A stretch of 64,000 nt of DNA, from positions 310,001 to 374,000 of the forward strand of contig CACZMA010000004.1 in the NCBI GenBank assembly GCA_902782125.1. Direction: 5' to 3'. Of the stretch, positions 55,540 through 63,355 are shown in pieces (positions within the stretch are counted from its first letter, which is position 1; each line of letters begins with the position of its first letter). The notes below the pieces were generated by a model. The model made no database searches. It was not told the origin of the DNA and worked only from the letters and a program-made list of their open reading frames with translations. The position numbers and the translations under genes were made by a program. The DNA comes from Oscillospiraceae bacterium. GTDB lineage: Bacteria; Bacillota; Clostridia; Saccharofermentanales; Saccharofermentanaceae.

Positions 55540-56940
55540 TCAGGACTCATCCAGCTTCTTCTCAAGTAATCTGAACGCTTCACCGACGCACTCTTCGTAT
55601 GTGGGATGGGCACGCATTACCGAAGCGCAGTCTTCAATGGTCGTAATGCCCTGAGAGATTGCAAGTGTCAGCTCTCCGATCATATCGGTGGCGTTGGCAC
55701 ACATAAGCTGTGCACCGACAAGCTTACGCTCTGTACGGTCGGCAACGAGTTTGACGAAGCCTCTCTCTTCTCCGGTTATTACAGACTTGGCATTGGCAGA
55801 TGTAAGCGCTCTGACACTGACAACATCAATGCCGGCAGCTTCTGCTTCGCTCTCTGTCATACCGACACAGGCGATCTCAGGACTTGTATAGACACATGCC
55901 GGGATGAGATCCGGCCAGATGATGGAGTTATCATCCAGTATGCTCATCACGGCATTTTCTCCTTCTGCAGAAGCCTTATGTGCGAGCTGCGGACCTGCTG
56001 TAATATCACCTATCGCATATATGTGCTCCACTGAAGTCCTTCCGAGACCTTCAGTATCTATCCTGCCGTCAGTAACCTTGATGCCGATACTCTCTGCAAC
56101 ATCCGTCACGGCTCTCCTGCCGACTGCGATCATCACGGCTTCGGCCGTAACGGTAGCGGTTTTTCCGTCTGACTCATAAGCGACTACGGCAGAGCCGTCT
56201 TCGCCTTCTGAAATCGAAGTGACCCTGGAGCCGGTATGGATGTCCGCACCACGCTTCTTAAGGATCATCTGGGCATTACGGGATATCTCCTTGTCAAAGC
56301 CGCTCAGCATTCTGGGAAGGCCTTCAATGACAGTAACCTTGCGGCCAAGGTCAGTAAAGAACGAAGCAAATTCTGTACCGATGACACCGCCGCCGATTAT
56401 GACGAGACTTGAAGGAAGCCTGTCAGCTTTGAGCAGCCTGTCTGAATCAGTAACCACATCCAGATCTATACCCGGGATATCCGGAATTACAGTCTCGCTT
56501 CCGGTGGCAAGGATAAGATCCTTTGCCTGACATTCCATAATGCCGTCAGATGTCTCGATGCTTACTCTTATAAGATCTTCTGTTGATACTATTGAAGCTT
56601 TACCGATGACAACTTCCGCCCCGCTTGCCTTGAGCGAAGTCTTAAGCCCTTCGACAAGGCTGCTTACAGTCTTGTCGCGGTAAGATGCAAGCACAGACTC
56701 ATCGATCTCAGGTGTACAGTTAACACCAATAGAAGAACCGGCAGCAGCCTGTCTGTAAAGACAGGAAGCATGGAGTAAAGCCTTGGTCGGGATGCAACCG
56801 CGGTTAAGGCAGGTGCCGCCTATCGCGTCCTTCTCGATTATAAGTGTACGAAGCCCTGCTGATGCAGCCTTGATGGCAGCGGCAGAACCGCCGGGACCAG
56901 CTCCGATCACGATGAGATCATAGATGTCATTTGCTGCCAT
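55540..56940 (-). CDS. lpdA: Dihydrolipoyl dehydrogenase
   Basis: FAD enzyme that reoxidises dihydrolipoyl groups with NAD+. 466 residues. FAD motif VIGAGPGGSAAAIKAA, redox-active disulfide GGTCLNRGCIPTKA, NAD motif VIIGGGVIGTEFAS, and the C-terminal His-Glu region (AHPTYEE). The first 14 bases overlap lplA, with GGAGTG before the ATG. It is the last gene of the seven-gene unit from nadE. No E1/E2 or GcvP/T gene is in the window, so its lipoyl partner here is GcvH. Confidence 0.95.
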   Translation of the reverse strand: MAANDIYDLIVIGAGPGGSAAAIKAASAGLRTLIIEKDAIGGTCLNRGCIPTKALLHASCLYRQAAAGSSIGVNCTPEIDESVLASYRDKTVSSLVEGLKTSLKASGAEVVIGKASIVSTEDLIRVSIETSDGIMECQAKDLILATGSETVIPDIPGIDLDVVTDSDRLLKADRLPSSLVIIGGGVIGTEFASFFTDLGRKVTVIEGLPRMLSGFDKEISRNAQMILKKRGADIHTGSRVTSISEGEDGSAVVAYESDGKTATVTAEAVMIAVGRRAVTDVAESIGIKVTDGRIDTEGLGRTSVEHIYAIGDITAGPQLAHKASAEGENAVMSILDDNSIIWPDLIPACVYTSPEIACVGMTESEAEAAGIDVVSVRALTSANAKSVITGEERGFVKLVADRTERKLVGAQLMCANATDMIGELTLAISQGITTIEDCASVMRAHPTYEECVGEAFRLLEKKLDES

Positions 56941-57646
56941 ATATCCACTCCGTACTGATTAGGCGCTGTCTTGCACTCTCGATATCAAAAGCATTAAGGC
57001 TTGAGATATCTGAAGGTTCAGCCGTGCCGTATTTATCTTCAAACGCTTTTATAATAGCAGATTTTACGTCAGATACGGTAAGTGCGGGATCTACTTCACT
57101 AAGGTTGATAACGCGGGACCTCACACTGGCCACGCCGTGAGATGCAAGTTTGGCCTTATCCGGTGTTAACACTCTTTCCATGACAGTAAGGTCAGTGTTG
57201 ATGAGTATTGTGCCGTGGTGGAATGCTTTCGAGCCGCTCTTGAAGTATGCGTTGCCTGAGAATTTGGCGCTGTTCCTTCCGCACATGATCTCAATGTCAT
57301 TGCGTCCTGTGGTCTGAACGTCAAGTCCGAGATAACGCATGGCACTGACTATTATGTCAGTCTCGTTATCAGAACCTGCGAAAGTAAAATTCAGATTGCC
57401 CCTGTCGTGATATACCGCGCCGCCACCCGATAACCTGCGGCTGAGCCTGATACCGTGAGCCTCCGCATAAGAAGTATCGACTTCAGATAATATGTCCTGA
57501 TTCCTGCCGACAACGACCGTGCAGTCATTCTGCCACAGATACAAGCCCTTCCTGCCGGTGCAGACTGATGCCAGGACCTCCTCAACGGCAAGGTTGTAAT
57601 AGGGATCAAAGCCTTTACCGTGAAGGATCAGCGGAGAAGCGTTCAT
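56927..57646 (-). CDS. lplA: Lipoate-protein ligase, catalytic domain only
   Basis: Attaches lipoate to a carrier lysine. 239 residues instead of about 330: RRLSGGGAVYHDRGNLNF, GRNDIEI, the Lys in AKFSGNAYF and the HHGT motif are present, but the protein stops at STEWIYGSK, exactly where the C-terminal accessory domain (needed for lipoate activation in E. coli LplA) would begin. Since lpdA overlaps the end, this is not a broken gene. It may need a separate partner such as LplB, or act as a transferase. Starts one base inside the gcvH stop (TAATG). Confidence 0.88.
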   Translation of the reverse strand: MNASPLILHGKGFDPYYNLAVEEVLASVCTGRKGLYLWQNDCTVVVGRNQDILSEVDTSYAEAHGIRLSRRLSGGGAVYHDRGNLNFTFAGSDNETDIIVSAMRYLGLDVQTTGRNDIEIMCGRNSAKFSGNAYFKSGSKAFHHGTILINTDLTVMERVLTPDKAKLASHGVASVRSRVINLSEVDPALTVSDVKSAIIKAFEDKYGTAEPSDISSLNAFDIESARQRLISTEWIYGSK

Positions 57647-58026
57647 TACGAGAGAGAATCAATGTACGCGTCGTATTCTCCGGCGCTGAGAAGGTTGCAC
57701 TTGTCCGTAACTTTCTCTATCACGGCAAACCATGCTCCATACGGATCTTCGTTGATGAGTTCAGGACTGTCGAGCAGAGCTTCGTTGATCTCCTTAACGA
57801 CGCCTGTAACGGGAGAATATACGTCAGATACGGTCTTGATGCTCTCTACATCAGCAAAAGGCGTTCCTGCCGTAACGGTGTCACCAACCTCTGGCAGATT
57901 CGCGAAAACAAGATTGCCCAGTTCCTTCTGCGCATAGAAGCTTATGCCGACACGGCAGGTACCGTCTTCTTCGAAGATCGCCCACTCGTGTTCTTTTGCA
58001 TACTGTCTGTCGTCTCTCTCTCTCAT
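57646..58026 (-). CDS. gcvH: Glycine cleavage system H protein-like lipoyl carrier
   Basis: 126 residues, a complete H protein: lipoylation Lys64 in ESIKTVSD, and N-terminal KEHEWAIFEEDGTCRVGISFYAQKELG. The genes for GcvT and GcvP are absent here, while the enzymes that load (LplA) and reoxidise (LpdA) it lie directly downstream, overlapping. GAGG is five bases before the ATG. It could be a normal H protein whose P and T partners are elsewhere in the genome, or a carrier dedicated to the dehydratase-like genes upstream. Confidence 0.93.
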   Translation of the reverse strand: MRERDDRQYAKEHEWAIFEEDGTCRVGISFYAQKELGNLVFANLPEVGDTVTAGTPFADVESIKTVSDVYSPVTGVVKEINEALLDSPELINEDPYGAWFAVIEKVTDKCNLLSAGEYDAYIDSLS

Positions 58027-58033
58027 ATAAGCC

Positions 58034-58771
58034 TCACAGTCTTTCAGCGTACAAAGCAGCTCCGATAGCCGAGAGATAGTACGAATCCTCAGGGATCACG
58101 ACTTCGGCAGAGTAGACTTTGGACGCACATTTATCTATGTCTTTGATCAGGGTAAGACCGCCGCTCAGCGCGATAGAATCGTACCTGACCTTACGGAGCA
58201 GCACTTTGGACTGCGCCAGGATCTGCCAGATCACAGCAGTCATTATATCAGAAGGATCCGCTCCTTTTGCTATCAGGCTCACGATCTCCGTCTGCGCGAA
58301 AACGGCACATGTAGAAGATAGGTCTATCTTCGGCTCTTCACCGCCCTTAAGATCAATGTCTTCGAAGTTTAAGCCAAGTTGATTCAGGGAATTGATGGCA
58401 AACATGCCGCATCCGGCAGCGCACTTGTCATTAACGAAGAATTCCTTAAGCCTGGACCCGTCTCTTACGATTATCTTGGTGTCCTGACCGCCGATATCGA
58501 GTATCACATCATTTGCAGGAGCCATATAGGCAGCGCCTTCAGCAAGTGCTGTTAGTTCGCTTATCTCGCTGACGGCAACGATATTGTTCCTGCCGTACCC
58601 GCAGGACACTATCTTAGCACCGGGATGATCAGTCTGAAGCTGCTTAAGCTTGTCTGCGAAGAACTCCTTCTGTCTGACCGGAGTCTTAACTGAAAACAGC
58701 TTAAGATCATCGCCGTCCTTGATGCAGTATTTGGTATATGTGGATCCTATGTCGATGCCGATGGAAGTCAT
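58034..58771 (-). CDS. 2-Hydroxyacyl-CoA dehydratase activator-type ATPase
   Basis: 245 residues, ASKHA-fold BadF/HgdC family. IGIDIGSTYTKYC, SCGYGRNNI, DIGGQDTKII and the cluster cysteines C117 (NDKCAAG) and C155 (STCAVFA), which carry the [4Fe-4S] between subunits. C121 in CAAGCG is an extra cysteine. HgdC-type activators use ATP to inject a low-potential electron into their partner. Three bases after the HgdA-like gene, no separate ribosome binding site. Confidence 0.93.
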   Translation of the reverse strand: MTSIGIDIGSTYTKYCIKDGDDLKLFSVKTPVRQKEFFADKLKQLQTDHPGAKIVSCGYGRNNIVAVSEISELTALAEGAAYMAPANDVILDIGGQDTKIIVRDGSRLKEFFVNDKCAAGCGMFAINSLNQLGLNFEDIDLKGGEEPKIDLSSTCAVFAQTEIVSLIAKGADPSDIMTAVIWQILAQSKVLLRKVRYDSIALSGGLTLIKDIDKCASKVYSAEVVIPEDSYYLSAIGAALYAERL

Positions 58772-58774
58772 AGA

Positions 58775-59917
58775 TCAGTTAAGAGACTCCTTCATTACAG
58801 CTATCAGGCTCTTCGCCCTGTCCAGATCGAGGTATTCGCGGTCGATCATATCTATCTCGAGTTCGGTCTGTACGATACCGACATCCTTGGCGGATACGAA
58901 GTCGCACTTACAGGACTTGTTACGGCAGGATATGGCGCACTTAGCGCCGGATGATTCGATCAGTGCCTGAAGTCTCGCTGTCTTAGTCTCCTGCTTAAGA
59001 TTCAGGAAAGTATAGTTATAAGCATTGAACAGGCTCTCCCAGACATCACTTCCGGAGTAATCAAGATTCCACCAGTTGATGTAGTTGGAACCAACTACGG
59101 CAAAGCCTTCCGTAACTTCGCTCAGATATCTGTCAGGATGATACCAGAGCGGATATCCGATCCAGAACAAAGGCATCAGCGAAGGATCTTTGTCAGGGCT
59201 CTGTGCAAGCTCATCAGCCATGAGATTATAGATGGTCGCCGTATCTTCCTTGCACCTTGCAGTGATAAGGAAGTTAATGTTGTCGAATAACAGCGTAGGC
59301 GGTATATCCTTGTCCTTGAAGCAGGATATTACCCTCTTCCATGCCTCGACCGAAGCCTTACTGCGCCCGATGGCAGCCTTAAGATCATCCATATCAAGTT
59401 TATTGCCGGAGAGTTCTTCCATCCTTGAGATGAACTCCTGATGCTGCTCCTTTACATAAGAAGCAGCGATCTCAGGCGAAGTAAACTCACCGGGATAATC
59501 GAGAATGATCAAGGGAACATTGTATTTTTTTGCAAGAGTATTCCACCAGCCGGGAAGCGTATTGCACTGGTTATTTGTGGCAATGAGTACATCCGGCTTC
59601 GGCGGCAGTCCTCTGGGACCGCTCTCTGTGGCAAGGCAGCCTTCAAAGCAGCATGAATAAGAGCAGCAATTGAGCGACAGCCCCTGACGGTCGGATTCCT
59701 CGAGCAAAGCCTGCTCCTTACCGCTTGCGGCTATTACCGCTGCATAGCTCTCAGGATAGATATATTCGATGCCAAGGCAGTCAAGTATCTCGACAGGAGT
59801 AAAAGATGTGACCCATGCGACCTTGCATTCAGGCGCTCTGCCCTTGGCGTATTTAGAGAAGTCCTTATAGTAGCTTCTCATGGAACTTGCAACATACTTG
59901 AGGTAGGAATCAGCCAT
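58775..59917 (-). CDS. 2-Hydroxyacyl-CoA dehydratase subunit-like protein, cysteine-rich
   Basis: 380 residues, HgdA/BcrC-type. WVTSFTPVEIL and YPESYAAVIAA are family regions. Usual cluster ligands: C85 (CSY), C118 (NNQC) and C336 (NKSC). There are many extra cysteines near them: C84, C89, C90, C94, then C327, C331 and C338. The frame is open to 59989, but GGAGG six bases before ATG 59917 decides. Eight-base overlap with the HgdB-like gene. A CoA-transferase gene, usual in fermentative dehydratase operons, is absent, so the substrate is unknown. Confidence 0.88.
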   Translation of the reverse strand: MADSYLKYVASSMRSYYKDFSKYAKGRAPECKVAWVTSFTPVEILDCLGIEYIYPESYAAVIAASGKEQALLEESDRQGLSLNCCSYSCCFEGCLATESGPRGLPPKPDVLIATNNQCNTLPGWWNTLAKKYNVPLIILDYPGEFTSPEIAASYVKEQHQEFISRMEELSGNKLDMDDLKAAIGRSKASVEAWKRVISCFKDKDIPPTLLFDNINFLITARCKEDTATIYNLMADELAQSPDKDPSLMPLFWIGYPLWYHPDRYLSEVTEGFAVVGSNYINWWNLDYSGSDVWESLFNAYNYTFLNLKQETKTARLQALIESSGAKCAISCRNKSCKCDFVSAKDVGIVQTELEIDMIDREYLDLDRAKSLIAVMKESLN

Positions 59918-60863
59918 GACAAGCCTCCAGCATGGATGCAAAAGCTCCGAGTTCAGCCTCGTGCAGGTTTTGATCAAGTGAACCGTCAAGTTCTAACTTA
60001 AGCGAAGGGATACCTGCATCATCCAAGGCCTTCTTAAGGACTGAATAGTAATAGTCGTAAGGCTCGCAGAATCTCTGAGTAACTACGAGCACTCCCCTGC
60101 ATCCCTTTTTGCCGATCTCTTCCATCGTCTCCTTTATCCTGTCAGAATACGAATTCTGAGTCGGCGAAGTCCTGCTCGAGAGCACCTGGAGCGCGACCAG
60201 TTGATAGATATCATCAACTACGGGGAAAGCCCTCTTGGCGATCCTGTTTGATTCAGGCAGGTCGTCTCCTATTATGCGGAGTCCGTTCTTCTCTGCAGAA
60301 TCAACGATGCCGGCATTTGTCATGTAAGATCCGAGCAAGAATACAGGTATTCCCGCCGACTGACCGGAAGCTTCGATCTTCTGCTCAGCCAAAGGCTTGG
60401 TAAAGTTCTCATGGATCGCATTAAGATAAGATGAATAGGAAAGTCCGTCAGCAAGACTCTCATAAAGCGAATTGATCGAAGCATTGCGTGCCTCGACCAT
60501 CCGGAACCTGTCGTAGATCTCATCTTCAGAGATGCTGATTCCGTAATGAGCCTCAACGGCAGTCTTGTAATCACGGATCACATATGCATAATAGCTGATG
60601 GCATCTTCACTTCTTACGACCGGGACTGCAAGCGAATATACGAACTTGCCGGACTCGCCGATATAGGAAGATATCGACCTCGAACTGTCGCAGGTCTTCG
60701 GGAATACTGCGCCGTCGATCGTATCATCAGACAACACCTGAGATATATAGTCAGATGCATAAGTACAGTAATGCGAGAAACCGGCATCACCCTTGAAGCC
60801 GTTAAACCTTACCGTATCGCAGATTGCTTCCGGCACAAAACCGGACATCGAGAGTATCTTCAT
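59910..60863 (-). CDS. 2-Hydroxyacyl-CoA dehydratase subunit-like protein, smaller subunit
   Basis: 317 residues, HgdB-type. Expected cluster cysteines: C33 (HYCTYASDY), C58 (FPKTCDSSR) and C266 (RFCEPYDYYY). Shorter than HgdB of fermentative enzymes (about 370-380). It overlaps nadE by one base (TGATG) and the cysteine-rich subunit by eight bases. With the activator, it forms a complete HgdABC-like set. A dehydration, an aromatic reduction and a double-cubane-type reduction are all possible by family. Confidence 0.88.
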   Translation of the reverse strand: MKILSMSGFVPEAICDTVRFNGFKGDAGFSHYCTYASDYISQVLSDDTIDGAVFPKTCDSSRSISSYIGESGKFVYSLAVPVVRSEDAISYYAYVIRDYKTAVEAHYGISISEDEIYDRFRMVEARNASINSLYESLADGLSYSSYLNAIHENFTKPLAEQKIEASGQSAGIPVFLLGSYMTNAGIVDSAEKNGLRIIGDDLPESNRIAKRAFPVVDDIYQLVALQVLSSRTSPTQNSYSDRIKETMEEIGKKGCRGVLVVTQRFCEPYDYYYSVLKKALDDAGIPSLKLELDGSLDQNLHEAELGAFASMLEACHG

Positions 60864-62791
60864 CAGCCCTTAACGCTCTCCAGGTCTTCCATCCAAAGTG
60901 TGTACTTCGCATCAGAAGGCATTCTCCAGTCGCCTCTCGGAGACAGCGAGACAGTACCGACCTTGGGACCGTCAGGCACGCAGGATCTCTTGAACTGCTG
61001 CGTGAAGAACCTTCTTATGAATGTCTCTTCCCACTTATAGATGGTATCCGCATCGTATGCGCCGTCGAAAGCGGCCAAGGCCATGCGGTAGATTTTCGAG
61101 GGGGTGAAGCCGTACCTGATCATGTAGTACAGGAAGAAGTCGTGCAGCTCGTAAGGGCCGACCGTCTCCTCAGTCTTCTGCGAGATCTTGCCGTCCTCAG
61201 TCGGAGGAAGGAGCTCGGGAGATACGGGCGTTGCAACGATATCCGCCAGTGCTTTGGACAAAGTCGGATTAACGTCTGCCGTGCGTGTTGATTCATAAGA
61301 AACGAGATATCTTACGAGAGTCTTGGGGATTGAGCAGTTTACACCGTACATGGACATATGGTCGCCGTTGTATGTAGCCCAGCCGAGAGCAAGCTCAGAC
61401 AGATCACCTGTACCGATGACAAGTCCGCCCTCCTGGTTCGCAATATCCATGAGGATCTGGGTGCGTTCTCTCGCCTGAGAGTTCTCATAAGTGATATCCC
61501 TTACTTCCGGATCATGTGAGATGTCCTTGAAGTGCTGAGTGACGGCATCAGAGATGGATATCTCTCTTAAGGTGCATCCGTATTCTTCCGCGATGTTGAT
61601 CGAGTTATTCTTGGTCCGATCTGTCGTACCGAAGCCGGGCATCGTGATCCCGATGATATTCTTACGGTCAAGGCCGAGCTTATCGAATGCATGGATGGTA
61701 ACAATGAGTGCCAATGTCGAATCGAGTCCGCCGGACAGTCCTATAACGGCTTTGGTGGAACCGATGGCCTTAAGCCTTGTATAGAGGCCTGCAGCCTGCA
61801 TGTTCAGTATATCCTCGCATCTCTGTTCGAGATCGTCCTTGGAAGACGGAACGAACGGAGTCCTGCTGATCTTCCTGTTAAGACTGATATCGGGAAACTC
61901 GGCATCGAACTCAACGATGTCAACGCCGTTATAACCGTCCAGATCGCCATAGAAAGTATTGCTCCTTCTCCTGTCAGCATCGATCCTGTCGATATCGATA
62001 TCGGCATAAAGGACGGCCTCGTCTTCGTTGTCATTTGCAAATCTCTTGCTCTCAGCGATGATCTTGCCGTTCTCTGCGATAAGATTATGTCCGCCAAACA
62101 CGAGGTCCTGCGTGGACTCGCCCAGGCCTGAATCGGCATAGACATATGCAGCCATGAGCTTGGCACTCTGCATCTTAACGAGATCTCTTCTGAACTTCGC
62201 CTTACCGATGATCTCGTCAGAACAGCTGAGATTGAATATGACCTGTGCACCGCTCTGAACGTATTCAACAGAGGGGCTTGAAGCTACCCAGAGATCCTCG
62301 CAGATCTCGACCGCGAAAGAGAATTCACCACAGTTGAATACAGCCCTGCCAAAGCAGATCTCGTCATTAGTCATGATGACGCCTTCATCGACATAAGGCG
62401 TAAAGTGTCTTAATTCGTAGAACTCGGAATGATTGGGAATATTCTGCTTGGGAACAAGGCCAAGGATATCGCCCTGATGCAGGACAGCTGCAACATTATA
62501 CAGCTTGTCTCCAAGCTGATACGGGAGACCGACGATTATTATCGTATTAAGGTCTGCTGTCTCCTCTGCCAGTTCAAAGAGGCCTTCTATAGCCTTATCG
62601 AGCAGTGCAGCCTGTAGGAACAGGTCACCGCAGGTATATCCGGTAAGACCAAGCTCAGGGAAAACAATAGCGGCACAATCATTCTCCGCTGCCTTCTTCG
62701 CACAAAGAACAGTCTGGGCGACATTGTATTCAACATCTCCGACCTTTACGGCGGGACTTGCTGCCGCTACTCTGATAAAACCGTCAAGCAT
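60863..62791 (-). CDS. nadE: Glutamine-dependent NAD+ synthetase
   Basis: Makes NAD+ from deamido-NAD+, ATP and glutamine. 642 residues: N-terminal nitrilase-like glutaminase with Glu (FPELGLTG), Lys (VPKQNIPN) and Cys (VEICEDLW); C-terminal synthetase with the P-loop VIGLSGGLDST. GGAGG lies before the ATG. It is the first gene of the seven-gene unit that continues with the dehydratase-like genes and ends with lpdA. Confidence 0.96.
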   Translation of the reverse strand: MLDGFIRVAAASPAVKVGDVEYNVAQTVLCAKKAAENDCAAIVFPELGLTGYTCGDLFLQAALLDKAIEGLFELAEETADLNTIIIVGLPYQLGDKLYNVAAVLHQGDILGLVPKQNIPNHSEFYELRHFTPYVDEGVIMTNDEICFGRAVFNCGEFSFAVEICEDLWVASSPSVEYVQSGAQVIFNLSCSDEIIGKAKFRRDLVKMQSAKLMAAYVYADSGLGESTQDLVFGGHNLIAENGKIIAESKRFANDNEDEAVLYADIDIDRIDADRRRSNTFYGDLDGYNGVDIVEFDAEFPDISLNRKISRTPFVPSSKDDLEQRCEDILNMQAAGLYTRLKAIGSTKAVIGLSGGLDSTLALIVTIHAFDKLGLDRKNIIGITMPGFGTTDRTKNNSINIAEEYGCTLREISISDAVTQHFKDISHDPEVRDITYENSQARERTQILMDIANQEGGLVIGTGDLSELALGWATYNGDHMSMYGVNCSIPKTLVRYLVSYESTRTADVNPTLSKALADIVATPVSPELLPPTEDGKISQKTEETVGPYELHDFFLYYMIRYGFTPSKIYRMALAAFDGAYDADTIYKWEETFIRRFFTQQFKRSCVPDGPKVGTVSLSPRGDWRMPSDAKYTLWMEDLESVKG

Positions 62792-62821
62792 AAGGATACC
62801 TCCGGAAAGTTCTAACTATTA

Positions 62822-62851
62822 ATTATAACATTAGAAGTAATTCTGTTTCAG
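62822..62851 (-). promoter_or_regulatory. Promoter of the nadE-lpdA unit
   Basis: On the minus strand CTGAAA (62846-62851), 18 bases and a perfect TATAAT (62822-62827). It is between the rpsO terminator and nadE, so it drives the seven-gene unit separately from rpsO. Confidence 0.65.
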
Positions 62852-62880
62852 TAAAAAAGCGGCTCCGTATGGAACCGCTT
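62851..62880 (-). terminator. Intrinsic terminator of rpsO
   Basis: On the minus strand AAGCGGTTCC and GGAGCCGCTT form a 10-bp stem (one G-U) with a 4-base loop, followed by T6 that includes the stem end. Confidence 0.92.
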
Positions 62881-62902
62881 CTTCAATAATCTGTTTGAAA
62901 GA

Positions 62903-63169
62903 TTACTTTCTGATGCCGAGCTTAGCAATAAGAGTTCTGTAACGCTCGATATCAATAGCTGCAAGATAGTCAAGGATGTTCCTTCTCTTACCAACCATCA
63001 TGAGAAGACCTCTTCTGCTGTGGTGGTCACCCTTGTGAGTCTTGAGGTGCTCTGTGAGATGGTTAATTCTGTAAGTCAGAAGTGCAACCTGTACCTCAGG
63101 AGAACCTGTATCGCCCTCAGAGAGTGCATATTCCTTGATAATAGCCTGCTTGTCGAAAGATGCTGACAT
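62903..63169 (-). CDS. rpsO: 30S ribosomal protein S15
   Basis: 88 residues; binds the 16S central domain. [27 protein letters not shown] with HHSRRGLL and [10 protein letters not shown] are the rRNA-contact regions. The frame is open to 63232, but GGAGG eight bases before ATG 63169 gives the start. Own promoter, folded leader and terminator. Unlike in many bacteria, pnp is not directly behind it. Confidence 0.98.
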   Translation of the reverse strand: MSASFDKQAIIKEYALSEGDTGSPEVQVALLTYRINHLTEHLKTHKGDHHSRRGLLMMVGKRRNILDYLAAIDIERYRTLIAKLGIRK

Positions 63170-63201
63170 TGATCTTTCCTCCTTATGAATTAATACGCCA
63201 A

Positions 63202-63242
63202 AATCGAAGGTAAGGGTCGGAGTCTTCCGCAAAACTGCGATT
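63202..63242 (-). ncRNA. Possible S15 autoregulatory leader
   Basis: The rpsO leader (about 80 bases) contains AATCG/CGATT at 63202-63206 and 63238-63242, which can close a region with two small hairpins (CGCA/TGCG and GGA/TCC), giving a three-way-junction-like fold. S15 autoregulation through the rpsO leader is known in several bacteria with varied RNA folds. Hand inspection only; the closing stem and one hairpin share bases, so alternative folds exist. Confidence 0.35.
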
Positions 63243-63256
63243 AAGGCAACTTGGTG

Positions 63257-63285
63257 ATAATACCATCAGTTCATTTATTTGTAAA
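63257..63285 (-). promoter_or_regulatory. Sigma-A promoter of rpsO
   Basis: On the minus strand TTTACA (63280-63285), 17 bases, TATTAT (63257-63262). The start point is near 63250, giving a leader of about 80 bases. Confidence 0.8.
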
Positions 63286-63297
63286 GTGTCCGGGCCA

Positions 63298-63328
63298 ATA
63301 AACAGCGGCTGTCCGCGAAGACAGCCGC
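63298..63328 (-). terminator. Intrinsic terminator of hppA
   Basis: GCGGCTGTC (63305-63313) pairs with GACAGCCGC (63320-63328), 6-base loop. On the minus strand TGTTTATT follows. It is 27 bases after the hppA stop. Confidence 0.88.
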
Positions 63329-63355
63329 CATTAGTTCCAAACTATAAGCCGGTAA

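Noticed and set aside
56927-57646. lplA truncated by frameshift
   Set aside because: The stop is overlapped by the lpdA start with its own ribosome binding site (GGAGTG), and no accessory-domain sequence continues in another frame.
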